Program-made: the position numbers and the translations under genes | Shown here: positions 8,334 to 16,311 of the stretch, in pieces | Layout of the letters: each line of letters begins with the position of its first letter | Numbering within the stretch: the stretch's first letter is position 1 | The notes under the pieces: model-generated | Told to the model about the DNA's origin: nothing | The model's database searches: none | The model's input: only the letters and a program-made list of their open reading frames with translations | Origin: Verrucolacustris abundans | Lineage (GTDB): Bacteria > Verrucomicrobiota > Verrucomicrobiia > Methylacidiphilales > Verrucolacustridaceae | NCBI GenBank assembly: GCA_965194535.1 | Contig: OZ239145.1 | Coordinates: 186,001-250,000 of the forward strand | Length of the DNA: 64,000 bases | Direction of reading: 5' to 3'

Positions 8334-8837
8334 TTAGCTTAATTTTGCGGGCGCCTTGCGCTGGATCAGCCAGACCGAAAGGCTGACCAAGACGATGATC
8401 ACTCCGCTGACGACCAACTCCGTCATCGACTGAGTAAACTTGATCGGGTCGAGCGTGTGCCCTTCGGTTTCTTGGACCGAAAGCCCCGCGCCGATGGTGA
8501 GAATACGTCGAGTAACGCTGATGCCGGCGATGACTAAAAAGGGGATAAGATCGGAAATGCTCACATCATGCGCAGGCGAAACGAGGAGGCGGGTGACGGT
8601 GCGAAGAATCTCCATCACGATAAGTATTAGGAGAACCTCATTGATCACCGCAATTAAACTGGTGAAGAAGGGCTGATGCAGAAGCATCGCATTGAGGATG
8701 TAGTGTACTAGGTAGATCGAAATCGCGCCAGCGATGACAAGAAGAAGAACGGCGACGTAGCCGTAGGTGATAATTTCGCCTTTGGCAATTAAACGAAAAA
8801 GAGTGGAGCCAAGGCGGGATGGGTCAGGCTTAATCAT
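8334..8837 (-). CDS. psiE: PsiE-family membrane protein
   Basis: This 167-residue protein has four predicted membrane helices and the conserved core INEVLLILIVMEILRTV..LLV, typical of the PsiE (phosphate-starvation-inducible E) family. The role of PsiE is not established. No Pho box of the kind found before phoB and pstS in this window is visible upstream, so phosphate control is not supported here. It is convergent with the aldehyde dehydrogenase gene. Confidence 0.8.
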   Translation of the reverse strand: MIKPDPSRLGSTLFRLIAKGEIITYGYVAVLLLVIAGAISIYLVHYILNAMLLHQPFFTSLIAVINEVLLILIVMEILRTVTRLLVSPAHDVSISDLIPFLVIAGISVTRRILTIGAGLSVQETEGHTLDPIKFTQSMTELVVSGVIIVLVSLSVWLIQRKAPAKLS

Positions 8838-8911
8838 GAATAGACTTTGAGGACGAAAGCGGAAAATGCAAGCGGGTTGGCGTGAGAAAGATTCGGGGTA
8901 GGATGAGTTTT

Positions 8912-9298
8912 ATGGCCAAGGCGACCCTTTTTTACGATGCGGACTGCGGCTTTTGCCAAAGTAGTGTGGAGTGGATTTTGAAGAAGGCTCGACCCGGAAC
9001 CTTTGATCCAGTCGCTTATCAAGATGATGAGGGGATGAGGCTTTTTCCCATGGTGGATCGAATGTTGGCCGACAAAGGGATTCAAGCTTTGGCGGAAGAC
9101 GGCACTTTGTGGAAGAAGGCATCTGCGACGGCGTTTTGCCTGACGCTTGTTCCGGGGTGGAGATGGTTGGGGCACCTCATTCTTTTCCCGCTGGTGCTAC
9201 CTTTTGCTTCGGTCGGCTACGCGATCGTGGCTGCGAATCGCCAAAGAATTTCCCGTTGGATGGGGAGGACGTCTTGTCGGATTCCGCCTCGGGCTTAA
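8912..9298 (+). CDS. DCC-family thiol-disulfide oxidoreductase-like protein (DUF393)
   Basis: This roughly 128-residue protein begins with FYDADCGFC, the DCC motif (DxxCxxC) that names the family. Members have a thioredoxin-like arrangement but no firmly known substrate. The ATG at 8912 is preferred because AGGATGAG lies just upstream; GTG 8882 and ATG 8903 are in-frame alternatives. A hydrophobic segment near residue 85-110 may touch the membrane. The end overlaps the start of the uracil-DNA glycosylase gene by 25 bases. Confidence 0.8.
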   Translation: MAKATLFYDADCGFCQSSVEWILKKARPGTFDPVAYQDDEGMRLFPMVDRMLADKGIQALAEDGTLWKKASATAFCLTLVPGWRWLGHLILFPLVLPFASVGYAIVAANRQRISRWMGRTSCRIPPRA

Positions 9299-9987
9299 AA
9301 GGAGGCGCAAGCGGTCTGATCCGCTTGCGGGAGGAAATTGTACGGTGCCGGCAGTGTCCGCGTCTTGTGCGTTGGAGAGAGAAGGTGGCGAAGGAGAAAA
9401 AAGCAGCCTACTCAAACGAAATCTACTGGGGGCGACCTGTCCCGGGGTGGGGGGACTCGCAGGCCAAGGTCGTTGTTGTGGGATTAGCTCCAGGGGCTCA
9501 TGGGGCAAATCGGACGGGGAGAATGTTTACGGGGGACGAGTCGGGCAGGTGGCTGTATCGGGCCTTATGGAAGGCAGGATGGGCGAGTCAGAGAGAGAGC
9601 ACAGGTGCACAGGATGGGCTTAAGCTGAGGAGTGTTTGGATTACCGCTGCGGTAAAGTGTGCACCTCCAAACAATCGGCCGAGCCCAAAGGAGAGAGATC
9701 GATGCAGTAATTTTTTTGATCGAGAGATCCGAGAATTGAAGGAGGCGAAAGTGTATTTGGCGTTAGGAGGATTTGGGTTTGAAGCAGTCACGAAGTTCTT
9801 TGGATTGAAGCCGAGACCGAAATTTGGGCATGGGCTGGAGGTTCAGCTTTCCGAGGGGCGCTGGTTGGTGGGGTGCTATCACGTCAGCCAGCAGAACACT
9901 TTCACGGGGCGGCTCACGGAAAAAATGCTGGATGAGGTTATGGGAAGAGTGGGGGTGCGGGCTGGCTTGTCACCACGCAGGCGATAA
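9274..9987 (+). CDS. family-5 uracil-DNA glycosylase (UDGb)
   Basis: Motif 1 GLAPGAHGANRTGR, the 4Fe-4S cysteines CRQCPR and AAVKCAPP, and the late motif GCYHVSQQNTFTG are those of family-5 (type B) uracil-DNA glycosylases, which excise uracil and other deaminated bases. Motif 1 has Ala where family-1 enzymes have the catalytic Asp, as is usual for UDGb. The frame is open further upstream, but TTG 9274 has GGGGAGGA a few bases before it and gives a natural N-terminus of about 237 residues, overlapping the DCC gene by 25 bases. Confidence 0.88.
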   Translation: MSDSASGLKGGASGLIRLREEIVRCRQCPRLVRWREKVAKEKKAAYSNEIYWGRPVPGWGDSQAKVVVVGLAPGAHGANRTGRMFTGDESGRWLYRALWKAGWASQRESTGAQDGLKLRSVWITAAVKCAPPNNRPSPKERDRCSNFFDREIRELKEAKVYLALGGFGFEAVTKFFGLKPRPKFGHGLEVQLSEGRWLVGCYHVSQQNTFTGRLTEKMLDEVMGRVGVRAGLSPRRR

Positions 9988-10004
9988 ACTATGATTTCTT
10001 TTAC

Positions 10005-10086
10005 GCGCTCGTGGCGAAACTGGCAGACGCACTACCTTGAGGTGGTAGCGGGGCAACCCATGGAGGTTCAAATCCTCTCGAGCGCA
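10005..10086 (+). tRNA. tRNA-Leu (anticodon GAG)
   Basis: A full cloverleaf is visible: acceptor GCGCTCG/CGAGCGC, D-arm GGCGAAACTGGCAGACGC, anticodon stem CTACC/GGTAG with loop TTGAGGT (anticodon GAG), a class II variable arm and T-arm GAGGTTCAAATCCTC. The CCA end is not encoded. The 3' tail is copied in the repeats just downstream. Confidence 0.95.
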
Positions 10087-10395
10087 ACGAAGTAAGCAAG
10101 AGAGTTCCATCCGCCGGAGGCGAAATAGGATTGGCGCTGGGGCAGGTCAGCAGGGGCGCAAATCCTCTCGAGCCCCGACAAGTCGGGACAGGCCCCGACA
10201 AGAGTCGGGGTAAACGCAACGAAGTAAGCGAGAGAGTTCCATCCGCCGGAGGCGATCAAGGATTGGCGCTGGGGCAGGTCAGCAGGGGCGCAAATCCTCT
10301 CGAGCCCCGACAAGTCGGGACAGGCCCCGACAAGTCGGGGTAAACGCAACGAAGTAAGCGAGAGAGTTCCATCCGCCGGAGGCGATCAAGGGTTG
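10086..10395 (+). repeat. tandem repeats (132 bp, 130 bp, partial) containing the tRNA-Leu 3' tail
   Basis: Three near-identical units start at 10086, 10218 and 10348 with AACGAAGTAAGC. The first two end with a copy of the tRNA tail CAAATCCTCTCGAGC (10159 and 10291), interrupted by about 40 bases with two CCCCGAC/GTCGGGG inverted repeats before the next unit resumes with CGCAACGAAG. The third stops near 10395 after about 48 bases. Units differ by a 2-bp indel and a few substitutions. No gene is supported in this stretch. Confidence 0.9.
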
Positions 10396-10469
10396 GGCCG
10401 GGGGTATAATTGCGAACAGATTGGGCGGTCCCGCTTGATTATTTCAGCCGAATCGGTGAAGTAGTCTCC

Positions 10470-12038
10470 TTGAAGGCAACGAGTTCCATCTCTCCTCAGA
10501 ACCGTGTTGAGCGGGTCCTGATCCTAGATTTCGGGTCTCAGTATACTCAGGTGATTGCCAGGCGGATTCGGGAGGCTTCGGTCTTTTCGGAAATTGTTCC
10601 CCACACGATCTCTGCCCGAGAAGTGATCGCCCTTCGGCCGAAGGGGATTATTTTAAGTGGGGGACCCGCAAGTGTGTACAGCCCGAAGGCTCCTAAAATG
10701 GATCGGGCGATTTTTCATTTGGGGATTCCTCTTCTTGGGATCTGCTACGGAATGCAGCTTTTGGTGAAGGAGTTTGGGGGCGAGGTGGCAAGAGGAGCCA
10801 GACGAGAGTATGGCCGGGGAACCTTGCAAAGAAAACGAGCGTGCCCTTTGCTGGAAAAACTGCCCGCCCGTCTTGAAATTTGGAACAGTCACGGAGATCG
10901 GGTGACGCGTTTGCCCAAGGGGTTCCAGTCGGTCGCGACGACGGAGAACAGTCCGTATGCGGTGGTGCGAAAGGGGGAGATTTACGGGCTTCAATTTCAC
11001 CCTGAGGTTTCTCACACCCCCAAAGGACAGCAGATCCTAGGAAACTTTTTGAAAAAGATCTGCGGATGTCGGGGAACGTGGACGATGGGCTCGTTCCTCA
11101 AGCGGGCAGTTGCGGATGTGAGGCAACAGGTTGGAAACGGACGGGTCATCCTCGGATTGAGTGGCGGGGTGGATTCGAGTGTGGCGGCGGCGCTCCTGCA
11201 CCGCGCGATCGGCAACAAGCTGCGATGTATTTTTGTCGATAATGGGTTGTTGCGAAAGGGAGAGGTGGAAAGCGTAAAACGCATTTTTGGAAAACACCGG
11301 CACTTCAACCTGACGGTGATCGATGCGAGGAAGAGGTTTCTGCGCAGACTCCGTGGGGTGGCTGATCCGGAGAAGAAAAGGAAGATCATCGGACGGGAAT
11401 TCATTCACGTTTTTAACGAAGCATCGAAGAAGGTGGGTCGTGGAGCTCAGTTTCTGGCCCAAGGGACGCTGTATCCAGATGTGATCGAGAGTGTGCCGAT
11501 TGCGGGCAATCCCGCCTCTCTGATCAAGAGTCATCATAATGTCGGGGGCTTGCCCAAGAGGATGAAGCTCGGGTTGGTTGAGCCGTTGCGGCAGCTTTTT
11601 AAGGACGAAGTGAGAAAAGTTGGCGCTGTATTGGGTTTGCCGAAAGAGATGGTATGGAGACAACCCTTTCCAGGGCCTGGCTTAGCGGTGCGCTGTTTGG
11701 GGGCGATTGAGGAGAAGAAGTTGTCGATTCTACGAGAGGCGGATGCGATTGTGGTGGAAGAGATGAAGGCTTCCGGATGGTACTATCGGATTTGGCAAAG
11801 CTTCGCCGTTTTGTTGCCGTGCCGAAGTGTGGGGGTAATGGGAGATGAACGCACGTATGACAATGCGGTGGCGATCCGTGCCGTGGAGAGTCGGGATGGG
11901 ATGACAGCGGATTGGGTGCGGTTACCAGGAGATCTTTTGGGAAGAATTTCAAATCGAATCTGCAACGAGGTCAAAGGGGTCAACCGGGTGGTTTTGGATA
12001 TCAGTTCCAAGCCACCTGCGACGATCGAGTGGGAGTAG
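10470..12038 (+). CDS. guaA: GMP synthase (glutamine-hydrolysing)
   Basis: This protein converts XMP, glutamine and ATP to GMP. The N-terminal class I amidotransferase has VLILDFGSQYTQ, the nucleophile Cys in GICYGMQ and the His/Glu site in GLQFHPEVSHT. The ATP-pyrophosphatase domain has the PP-loop LSGGVDSSV, and the C-terminus VLDISSKPPATIEWE is diagnostic. The TTG at 10470 gives about 522 residues, the usual length; an upstream in-frame TTG at 10410 overlaps a TATAAT sequence and is less likely. hisD starts 2 bases after the stop, so guaA-hisD-hisB looks like one transcript, an unusual purine/histidine pairing. Confidence 0.95.
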   Translation: MKATSSISPQNRVERVLILDFGSQYTQVIARRIREASVFSEIVPHTISAREVIALRPKGIILSGGPASVYSPKAPKMDRAIFHLGIPLLGICYGMQLLVKEFGGEVARGARREYGRGTLQRKRACPLLEKLPARLEIWNSHGDRVTRLPKGFQSVATTENSPYAVVRKGEIYGLQFHPEVSHTPKGQQILGNFLKKICGCRGTWTMGSFLKRAVADVRQQVGNGRVILGLSGGVDSSVAAALLHRAIGNKLRCIFVDNGLLRKGEVESVKRIFGKHRHFNLTVIDARKRFLRRLRGVADPEKKRKIIGREFIHVFNEASKKVGRGAQFLAQGTLYPDVIESVPIAGNPASLIKSHHNVGGLPKRMKLGLVEPLRQLFKDEVRKVGAVLGLPKEMVWRQPFPGPGLAVRCLGAIEEKKLSILREADAIVVEEMKASGWYYRIWQSFAVLLPCRSVGVMGDERTYDNAVAIRAVESRDGMTADWVRLPGDLLGRISNRICNEVKGVNRVVLDISSKPPATIEWE

Positions 12039-12040
12039 GA

Positions 12041-13303
12041 ATGAAAATTCTAGATGCTCGTGGAAAGGTGAATGCAGCGTGGGCACTCGGCCAGCTGTCT
12101 CGCAGGGCGCTGCCGGATCAGAAAGTGAGGGCGGTGGTGGAGCGGATTTTAGGAGAAGTGCGTAGAGGTGGGGATGCGGCTGTGGTGAAGATCCACAATC
12201 GGTTTGCGAAGAAAAAGATTCGAAAAGGGGATTTGAGGGTGAGGGGCAAGTTTCGGGCTCCGTCGGCTGAGGTGAGGCGTGCCCTCGCGTTAGCGGAAAA
12301 GAATATTGCGGATTTCGCAAAGGCAACGCGTCCTGTGGCTTGGAGAAAGAGGAATGCACAAGGTGCGAGCACGGGAGAAAACTTTCCTGCGCTGGGTCGT
12401 GTGGGAGTTTATGTGCCGGGGGGGACCGCTCCGCTTGTCTCGACCGCGTTGATGACGGTGGTGTTGGCAAGAGTGGCTGGGGTGAAGGAGATTGTAGCTT
12501 TTACGCCAGGGCCCGTGAATCCTGTGTTGGGGTGGGCGTTGCAGAAGGCTGGAGCAACGGAGATCTATCAAGTGGGGGGAGCGCAGGCTGTGGCCGCGAT
12601 GGCTTTTGGGACAGAAACTGTCCGACCTGTGGAAAAGATTTGTGGGCCTGGGAGTGCTTGGGTGGTGGAGGCCAAGAGGCAGGTGTTTGGAATGGTGGGT
12701 ATCGATCTGTTGCCAGGGCCGAGCGAGATCGCGGTGATTGCGGACGAGTCGGCACGGCCCGATTGGGTGGCGGCAGATCTGGTGGCGCAGGCGGAGCACG
12801 GGCCAGGCAGCCAAATATTTTTCCTCACGCCATCGATGAAGGTTTTGGGCCGAGTTTTGGCGGAGGTGTTGAGCCAAAGCTCGCGACAACCTAGGGCTGG
12901 ATATTTGCGGGAGGTTTTAAAGCGGGGGGCTTCACTGGTTTGGACAAAGGATTTGGCGCAGGCGGTGGAGTTGGCAGAGGCAATCGCGCCCGAACATCTT
13001 TCGTTGCAGTGTCGTGGGGCCAAAAAGATTTCGGAAAAGATACGCTGCGCAGGCGGAGTGTTTATTGGCAATTTTTCAGCTGTGGCGCTGGGGGATTATG
13101 TGGCGGGGCCCAGCCACACCCTACCGACGGGTGGGGCAGGAAGGGCTTTTGCGGGGTTGCGGGTGGAGGATTTTGTCAAAAGGGTAAGCGTGGTGGAGTA
13201 CGGGAAGGGGGCCGTGAAACGATCGGTCGCCGCTACGGGGATTTTGGCCCGACTTGAACGGCTCGACGCGCACGCCGATTCGGTCGAGACTCGGATTTTA
13301 TGA
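12041..13303 (+). CDS. hisD: histidinol dehydrogenase
   Basis: This 420-residue protein catalyses the last two steps of histidine synthesis, oxidising histidinol to histidine with NAD. Visible family motifs are GRVGVYVPGGTAPL (about 120), VGGAQAVAAMAFGTE, KICGPGS, DLLPGPSE and AQAEHGPGSQ, the last holding zinc and catalytic residues; the C-terminal AGPSHTLPTGG is also typical. ATG 12041 follows the guaA stop by 2 bases and overlaps hisB by 4 bases, so translation is probably coupled. Confidence 0.96.
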   Translation: MKILDARGKVNAAWALGQLSRRALPDQKVRAVVERILGEVRRGGDAAVVKIHNRFAKKKIRKGDLRVRGKFRAPSAEVRRALALAEKNIADFAKATRPVAWRKRNAQGASTGENFPALGRVGVYVPGGTAPLVSTALMTVVLARVAGVKEIVAFTPGPVNPVLGWALQKAGATEIYQVGGAQAVAAMAFGTETVRPVEKICGPGSAWVVEAKRQVFGMVGIDLLPGPSEIAVIADESARPDWVAADLVAQAEHGPGSQIFFLTPSMKVLGRVLAEVLSQSSRQPRAGYLREVLKRGASLVWTKDLAQAVELAEAIAPEHLSLQCRGAKKISEKIRCAGGVFIGNFSAVALGDYVAGPSHTLPTGGAGRAFAGLRVEDFVKRVSVVEYGKGAVKRSVAATGILARLERLDAHADSVETRIL

Positions 13304-13896
13304 GCAAAGGCAAACGGCAGGGAAAGAAGTTTCGCAAGACCAGTGAGACGCAGATTGCGATCACGCTGGGTCTGGACGGCAAGGGCAGTGCGAAGGTCAA
13401 AACGGGAATTCCTTTTTTCGATCACATGCTGAATCTTTTTGCGAGGCACGGTCTTTTTGATCTGGAGGTCAAGGCAAAGGGGGATCTGGATGTGGATTTG
13501 CACCACACGGTGGAGGATGTGGGCATTGTGTTAGGGCAGGCGCTGACTGCAGCCCTTGGGAAAAAAGAGGGGATCCGTAGGTATGGGACGGCTCACGTGC
13601 CGATGGATGAGACCCTGGCCCGCGTGGCGATTGATCTGAGTGGGAGGCCGTATCTCGAACTGCGGGGTTTAAGCCAACGGGGCAAGGTGGGGAATTTTCC
13701 GGCGCAGCTGGTGGAGGAGTTTTTGCGGGCGTTGTCTGTGCAGGGAGGGATGAACCTGCACGCCGAGGTGCTGTACGGACGGGATGTGCATCATCAGATT
13801 GAGGCAATTTTCAAAGCCTTGGCAAAGGCATTGCAGGAGGCGGTCACCCGAGATCCGCGAGTGAAAGGCGTCCCGAGCACGAAGGGGAGAATCTGA
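13300..13896 (+). CDS. hisB: imidazoleglycerol-phosphate dehydratase
   Basis: This 198-residue protein is the stand-alone dehydratase with no phosphatase fusion. Metal-binding motifs FFDHMLNLFARHG, DLHHTVEDVGIVLG and DVHHQIEAIFKALAKAL are all present, as is MDETLARVAIDLSGRP. It dehydrates imidazole glycerol phosphate in histidine synthesis. Its start overlaps the hisD stop by 4 bases. The N-terminal 15 residues are Lys/Arg-rich and somewhat longer than usual. Confidence 0.96.
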   Translation: MSKGKRQGKKFRKTSETQIAITLGLDGKGSAKVKTGIPFFDHMLNLFARHGLFDLEVKAKGDLDVDLHHTVEDVGIVLGQALTAALGKKEGIRRYGTAHVPMDETLARVAIDLSGRPYLELRGLSQRGKVGNFPAQLVEEFLRALSVQGGMNLHAEVLYGRDVHHQIEAIFKALAKALQEAVTRDPRVKGVPSTKGRI

Positions 13897-13991
13897 TTTG
13901 ATGTTGGGGATGGGGGGTTCGACGCCCTTCGTGTTACCGAGAGGTGGCAATCTACGTAAATCGTTGATATTGAAGTCCTGAAAATTGTAAA

Positions 13992-14009
13992 TTGTCACAC
14001 AATTGTCAC
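13992..14009 (+). promoter_or_regulatory. Pho box upstream of the PEP-CTERM gene
   Basis: TTGTCAC-ACAA-TTGTCAC: two identical 7-base half-sites 4 bases apart, the 7-4-7 layout of a PhoB box. It has the same spacing as the sites before phoB and pstS in this window. It lies 127 bases upstream of the preferred start of the PEP-CTERM gene. Confidence 0.75.
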
Positions 14010-14136
14010 TAGCAAATTTGGGGTAAGGGGTGTTTATTTTAGTTGTTCAGGAAAAATTTAACCAAGGAAACAAACATAGAAAAAGTGTAGGCAAACAGAT
14101 CGAAGAAAAAACAAAGTGAAACTTAGAAAATTTATT

Positions 14137-14955
14137 ATGAAAAAATACATTCTCTCCATTTTTGCAGCTGCTGTGAACATCGCTTCAAGCGAAGCTCAAG
14201 TCATGGTCTTTCAGGAAACATTTGATGATTTACCTAACAATACAGCTCTAACTATTTCCAATACTGATTTGACTTACGTAAGAATCGGCACTGGCGGAGG
14301 GGCGATCAATGCTACGAGTCCCGGCTTTTTTGGGACAGGGGCATCCGCCAGTATTACTCAGGCGACGTCGAGCACTTCGTTCAACGGTATCGGAGTTCAA
14401 TCAACTCTGCTGTCTTCCAACATCTACACGATGGCTTTTAATTTTAGGCCCTTAGATCTTACTGGTGACTTTGTGATTGGCGTTGGTGCTGGGGCAAGCT
14501 TTACAGGTAACGCTACTTTTAATACTGCTCATGGCCTATTTTGGCTTCAATCAGATAGCGGAAATTTAGAACGACGGGCAGGTTCAACATGGAGTGATAT
14601 AGGTGGTGGAACGACTCTAAGCCTTAACAGTAACAATCTTCTGCATATTATTGCGAATGGTTCTGCCACTTCCTCTTCATATACTGGCGGTAGTGTGGGT
14701 GCTGGTAAAATGGATATTTATTTGAACGGCACTCTTCTTGACGACGATGTAGCCGTGACAACTACTGGACTCAATGCGACTGGGTTTAGGATTTATAACG
14801 TTAGTAAGGGCGACACAGCTGTTGATAATATCACTCTCTGGACTGGGGCTGTTGCCCCTGTTGCCTCTGTTCCCGAGCCCTCCTCTGGTGCACTTCTCGT
14901 TTTGGGCGGTGTGTCGTTAGTGGCAATCCGCTCGCTTCGCAAGAAAAACAGTTAA
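14137..14955 (+). CDS. PEP-CTERM sorting domain surface protein
   Basis: The roughly 272-residue protein has an N-terminal signal peptide (MKKYILSIFAAAVNIASSEA), a beta-rich Ser/Thr/Gly/Asn body and a C-terminal VPEPSSGALLVLGG followed by a hydrophobic helix and RSLRKKNS. That tail is the exosortase (EpsH/XrtA-type) sorting signal, so the mature protein is probably released or anchored at the surface with polysaccharide. The body resembles a concanavalin-like jelly roll, but no catalytic motif is seen. ATG 14137 is preferred over GTG 14116 because it starts the signal peptide. The gene is more AT-rich and Ser/Thr/Asn-biased than its neighbours. A Pho box lies upstream; no exosortase gene is in the window. 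Confidence 0.85.
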   Translation: MKKYILSIFAAAVNIASSEAQVMVFQETFDDLPNNTALTISNTDLTYVRIGTGGGAINATSPGFFGTGASASITQATSSTSFNGIGVQSTLLSSNIYTMAFNFRPLDLTGDFVIGVGAGASFTGNATFNTAHGLFWLQSDSGNLERRAGSTWSDIGGGTTLSLNSNNLLHIIANGSATSSSYTGGSVGAGKMDIYLNGTLLDDDVAVTTTGLNATGFRIYNVSKGDTAVDNITLWTGAVAPVASVPEPSSGALLVLGGVSLVAIRSLRKKNS

Positions 14956-14974
14956 CGGTTTACGACTTTAAGCC

Positions 14975-15008
14975 TTAACCCCTTGCCGCAAGGTGAGGGG
15001 TTTTTGCT
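14975..15008 (+). terminator. intrinsic terminator after the PEP-CTERM gene
   Basis: An outer stem AACCCC/GGGGTT encloses an inner inverted repeat CCTTGC/GCAAGG and is followed by TTTTTGC and another T-run. The remaining space to 15172 shows no further gene or structure. Confidence 0.8.
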
Positions 15009-15172
15009 TTTTTTGGGGCCCTCGGTAAATCTGGGCAGGCTCGCTTAGCTTTGGAGGGTTAAAGGTGGAATGCGGGAAGTGAAAGAGTTGAGTTTTTGGA
15101 TTAAGCATTAAGTGAGCTGTTTCGGCTCCGATAAGGAGTGGAGCTCTACCTGCTATGCCGAGATAGCTCGAA

Positions 15173-15688
15173 TTAATCGTTGCGGATGTGGTTTGGAGTT
15201 GGGCTCTTCTGAATGCGAAACTCCTGATGGCGAATCCGGCCCCCCAAGAGGGCGGCTTGCAGGGTGAAAAAAGTGGCCCCTAGGGCGGTCAGAATCACGA
15301 TGACCGTAATGTGATTTTTCCAGGCGGGTCGAAAACGGAGAATCAGGAGTCCAGCGATACCTCCAAAACCGACGAAGTAGAGAAGAGGGGCGGCTTTTTC
15401 CGCCATATCTTCATGCATTTCGGCCGCTATGTCCCCCTCTTCGTCCAGCGGGGGTTTGATCTCGCCCATTTCAAAGCGGGTGTGAGCCGATTCTCCAGTT
15501 TGCATGACCACTGGGGTAATCAGGTCGGCCAAAATGCAAAAGGAAAAGCCGACGGCGAGAATGGATTTTTTCCCGAAGAAGAGCCCGGCAAGAAGAACCG
15601 GGGGAATGAGGAGGATGAGAGTCACGGGGAAATGGTTCGCCATGACGTGGATGTGTTCAGGTTGAAAAAAGCTGGGATCGATGCCCAT
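15173..15688 (-). CDS. small integral membrane protein (DUF2231-like)
   Basis: This 171-residue protein has four predicted membrane helices. The first begins MANHFPVTLILLIPPVLLAG; a loop contains MQTGESAHTRFE and HEDMAEKA. The HFPV start and the acidic TGE...HE loop resemble DUF2231-type membrane proteins, a family of unknown role sometimes linked to haem or redox. The first 15 residues before the membrane helix are soluble. It is isolated from its neighbours, so function is not inferred. Confidence 0.65.
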   Translation of the reverse strand: MGIDPSFFQPEHIHVMANHFPVTLILLIPPVLLAGLFFGKKSILAVGFSFCILADLITPVVMQTGESAHTRFEMGEIKPPLDEEGDIAAEMHEDMAEKAAPLLYFVGFGGIAGLLILRFRPAWKNHITVIVILTALGATFFTLQAALLGGRIRHQEFRIQKSPTPNHIRND

Positions 15689-15749
15689 ACAGGAAGGATG
15701 GCCTGAAGGGGGTTCTTTTCAACTGAATCCGTCTGGCTAGAAAAGATGG

Positions 15750-16253
15750 ATGGATTGGAGTATTCGCCCTCGGGCTCATCTTTGTGCGGGGACGGGAAAG
15801 GATTTTTCCGACGGGCAAGTTGTGTTCACTGTGCTGGTGGCGGGTGAGGGTGGGATGGAGAGGAAGGATTATGCGGAGGAGGTATGGAGTCAGGAGGAGA
15901 ATCGGCCCACGTACTTCTGTTTTTGGAAAGGGAAGTTTCGGGTGCAACCGGCTGAGGTGGAGAAGGAGCCTCCTGCAGCACGAGCTGAGGCGGAGTTGCG
16001 CAGAAGGTTGAGTCAGCCTGTGGCTACGGAGAGTCCCGAAGCGCGGGTGATTTTTCTTTTTGCGCTTTTGTTGGAGAGAAGGAAGATTTTGCTCGTGCGG
16101 GAGCGGACCACGGGACCTGAGGGGAGGGTGACGGTGTATGAGCATAAGGTAACGGGCGAGGTGATCTTGGTGCCTGAGCCTGAGGTGAAGTTGAGCGAGG
16201 TGGATCGGTTGAGGTCGGAGGTGGAGGCTTTAGCGGCGACCTGGGGAGCTTGA
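15750..16253 (+). CDS. conserved hypothetical protein with N-terminal C-TG motif
   Basis: This 167-residue soluble protein starts with RPRAHLCAGTGKDFSDGQ and then VAGEGGMERKDYAEEVW, text seen in a planctomycete/verrucomicrobial family in which the first part looks like a treble-clef remnant, followed by a body rich in Arg/Glu. Function is not known. It ends three bases before the Pho box of phoB. A role in the phosphate system is not supported beyond this adjacency. Confidence 0.65.
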   Translation: MDWSIRPRAHLCAGTGKDFSDGQVVFTVLVAGEGGMERKDYAEEVWSQEENRPTYFCFWKGKFRVQPAEVEKEPPAARAEAELRRRLSQPVATESPEARVIFLFALLLERRKILLVRERTTGPEGRVTVYEHKVTGEVILVPEPEVKLSEVDRLRSEVEALAATWGA

Positions 16254-16255
16254 TT

Positions 16256-16273
16256 CTGCCATGATAATGTCAC
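16256..16273 (+). promoter_or_regulatory. Pho box upstream of phoB
   Basis: CTGCCAT-GATA-ATGTCAC: two 7-base half-sites separated by 4 bases, close to the PhoB consensus CTGTCAT-N4-CTGTCAC. It lies 38 bases before the phoB start, indicating autoregulation. Confidence 0.75.
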
Positions 16274-16311
16274 TTTGGGGCACTTGCTCGGGCGTAGTGG
16301 GGGGCGGATAA

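Noticed and set aside
8334..8837. PsiE as a Pho-regulon member
   Set aside because: The family name suggests it, but no 7-4-7 Pho box of the type found at phoB, pstS and the PEP-CTERM gene is seen upstream.
10086..10395. Possible CRISPR-like or coding repeat
   Set aside because: Repeats are about 130 bp with no unique spacers, no cas genes are near, and the frames through them (for example 10068-10349 minus) contain only repeat-derived Pro/Ser/Leu text.
10405..10410. TATAAT as a promoter for guaA
   Set aside because: No acceptable -35 is found 16-18 bases upstream, so it is not listed; it still argues against the TTG start at 10410.
12340..12894. 184-residue frame inside hisD
   Set aside because: It is on the same strand but out of frame with hisD, is rich in Gly/Arg/Cys as GC-rich shadows are, and lies entirely within a well-conserved gene.
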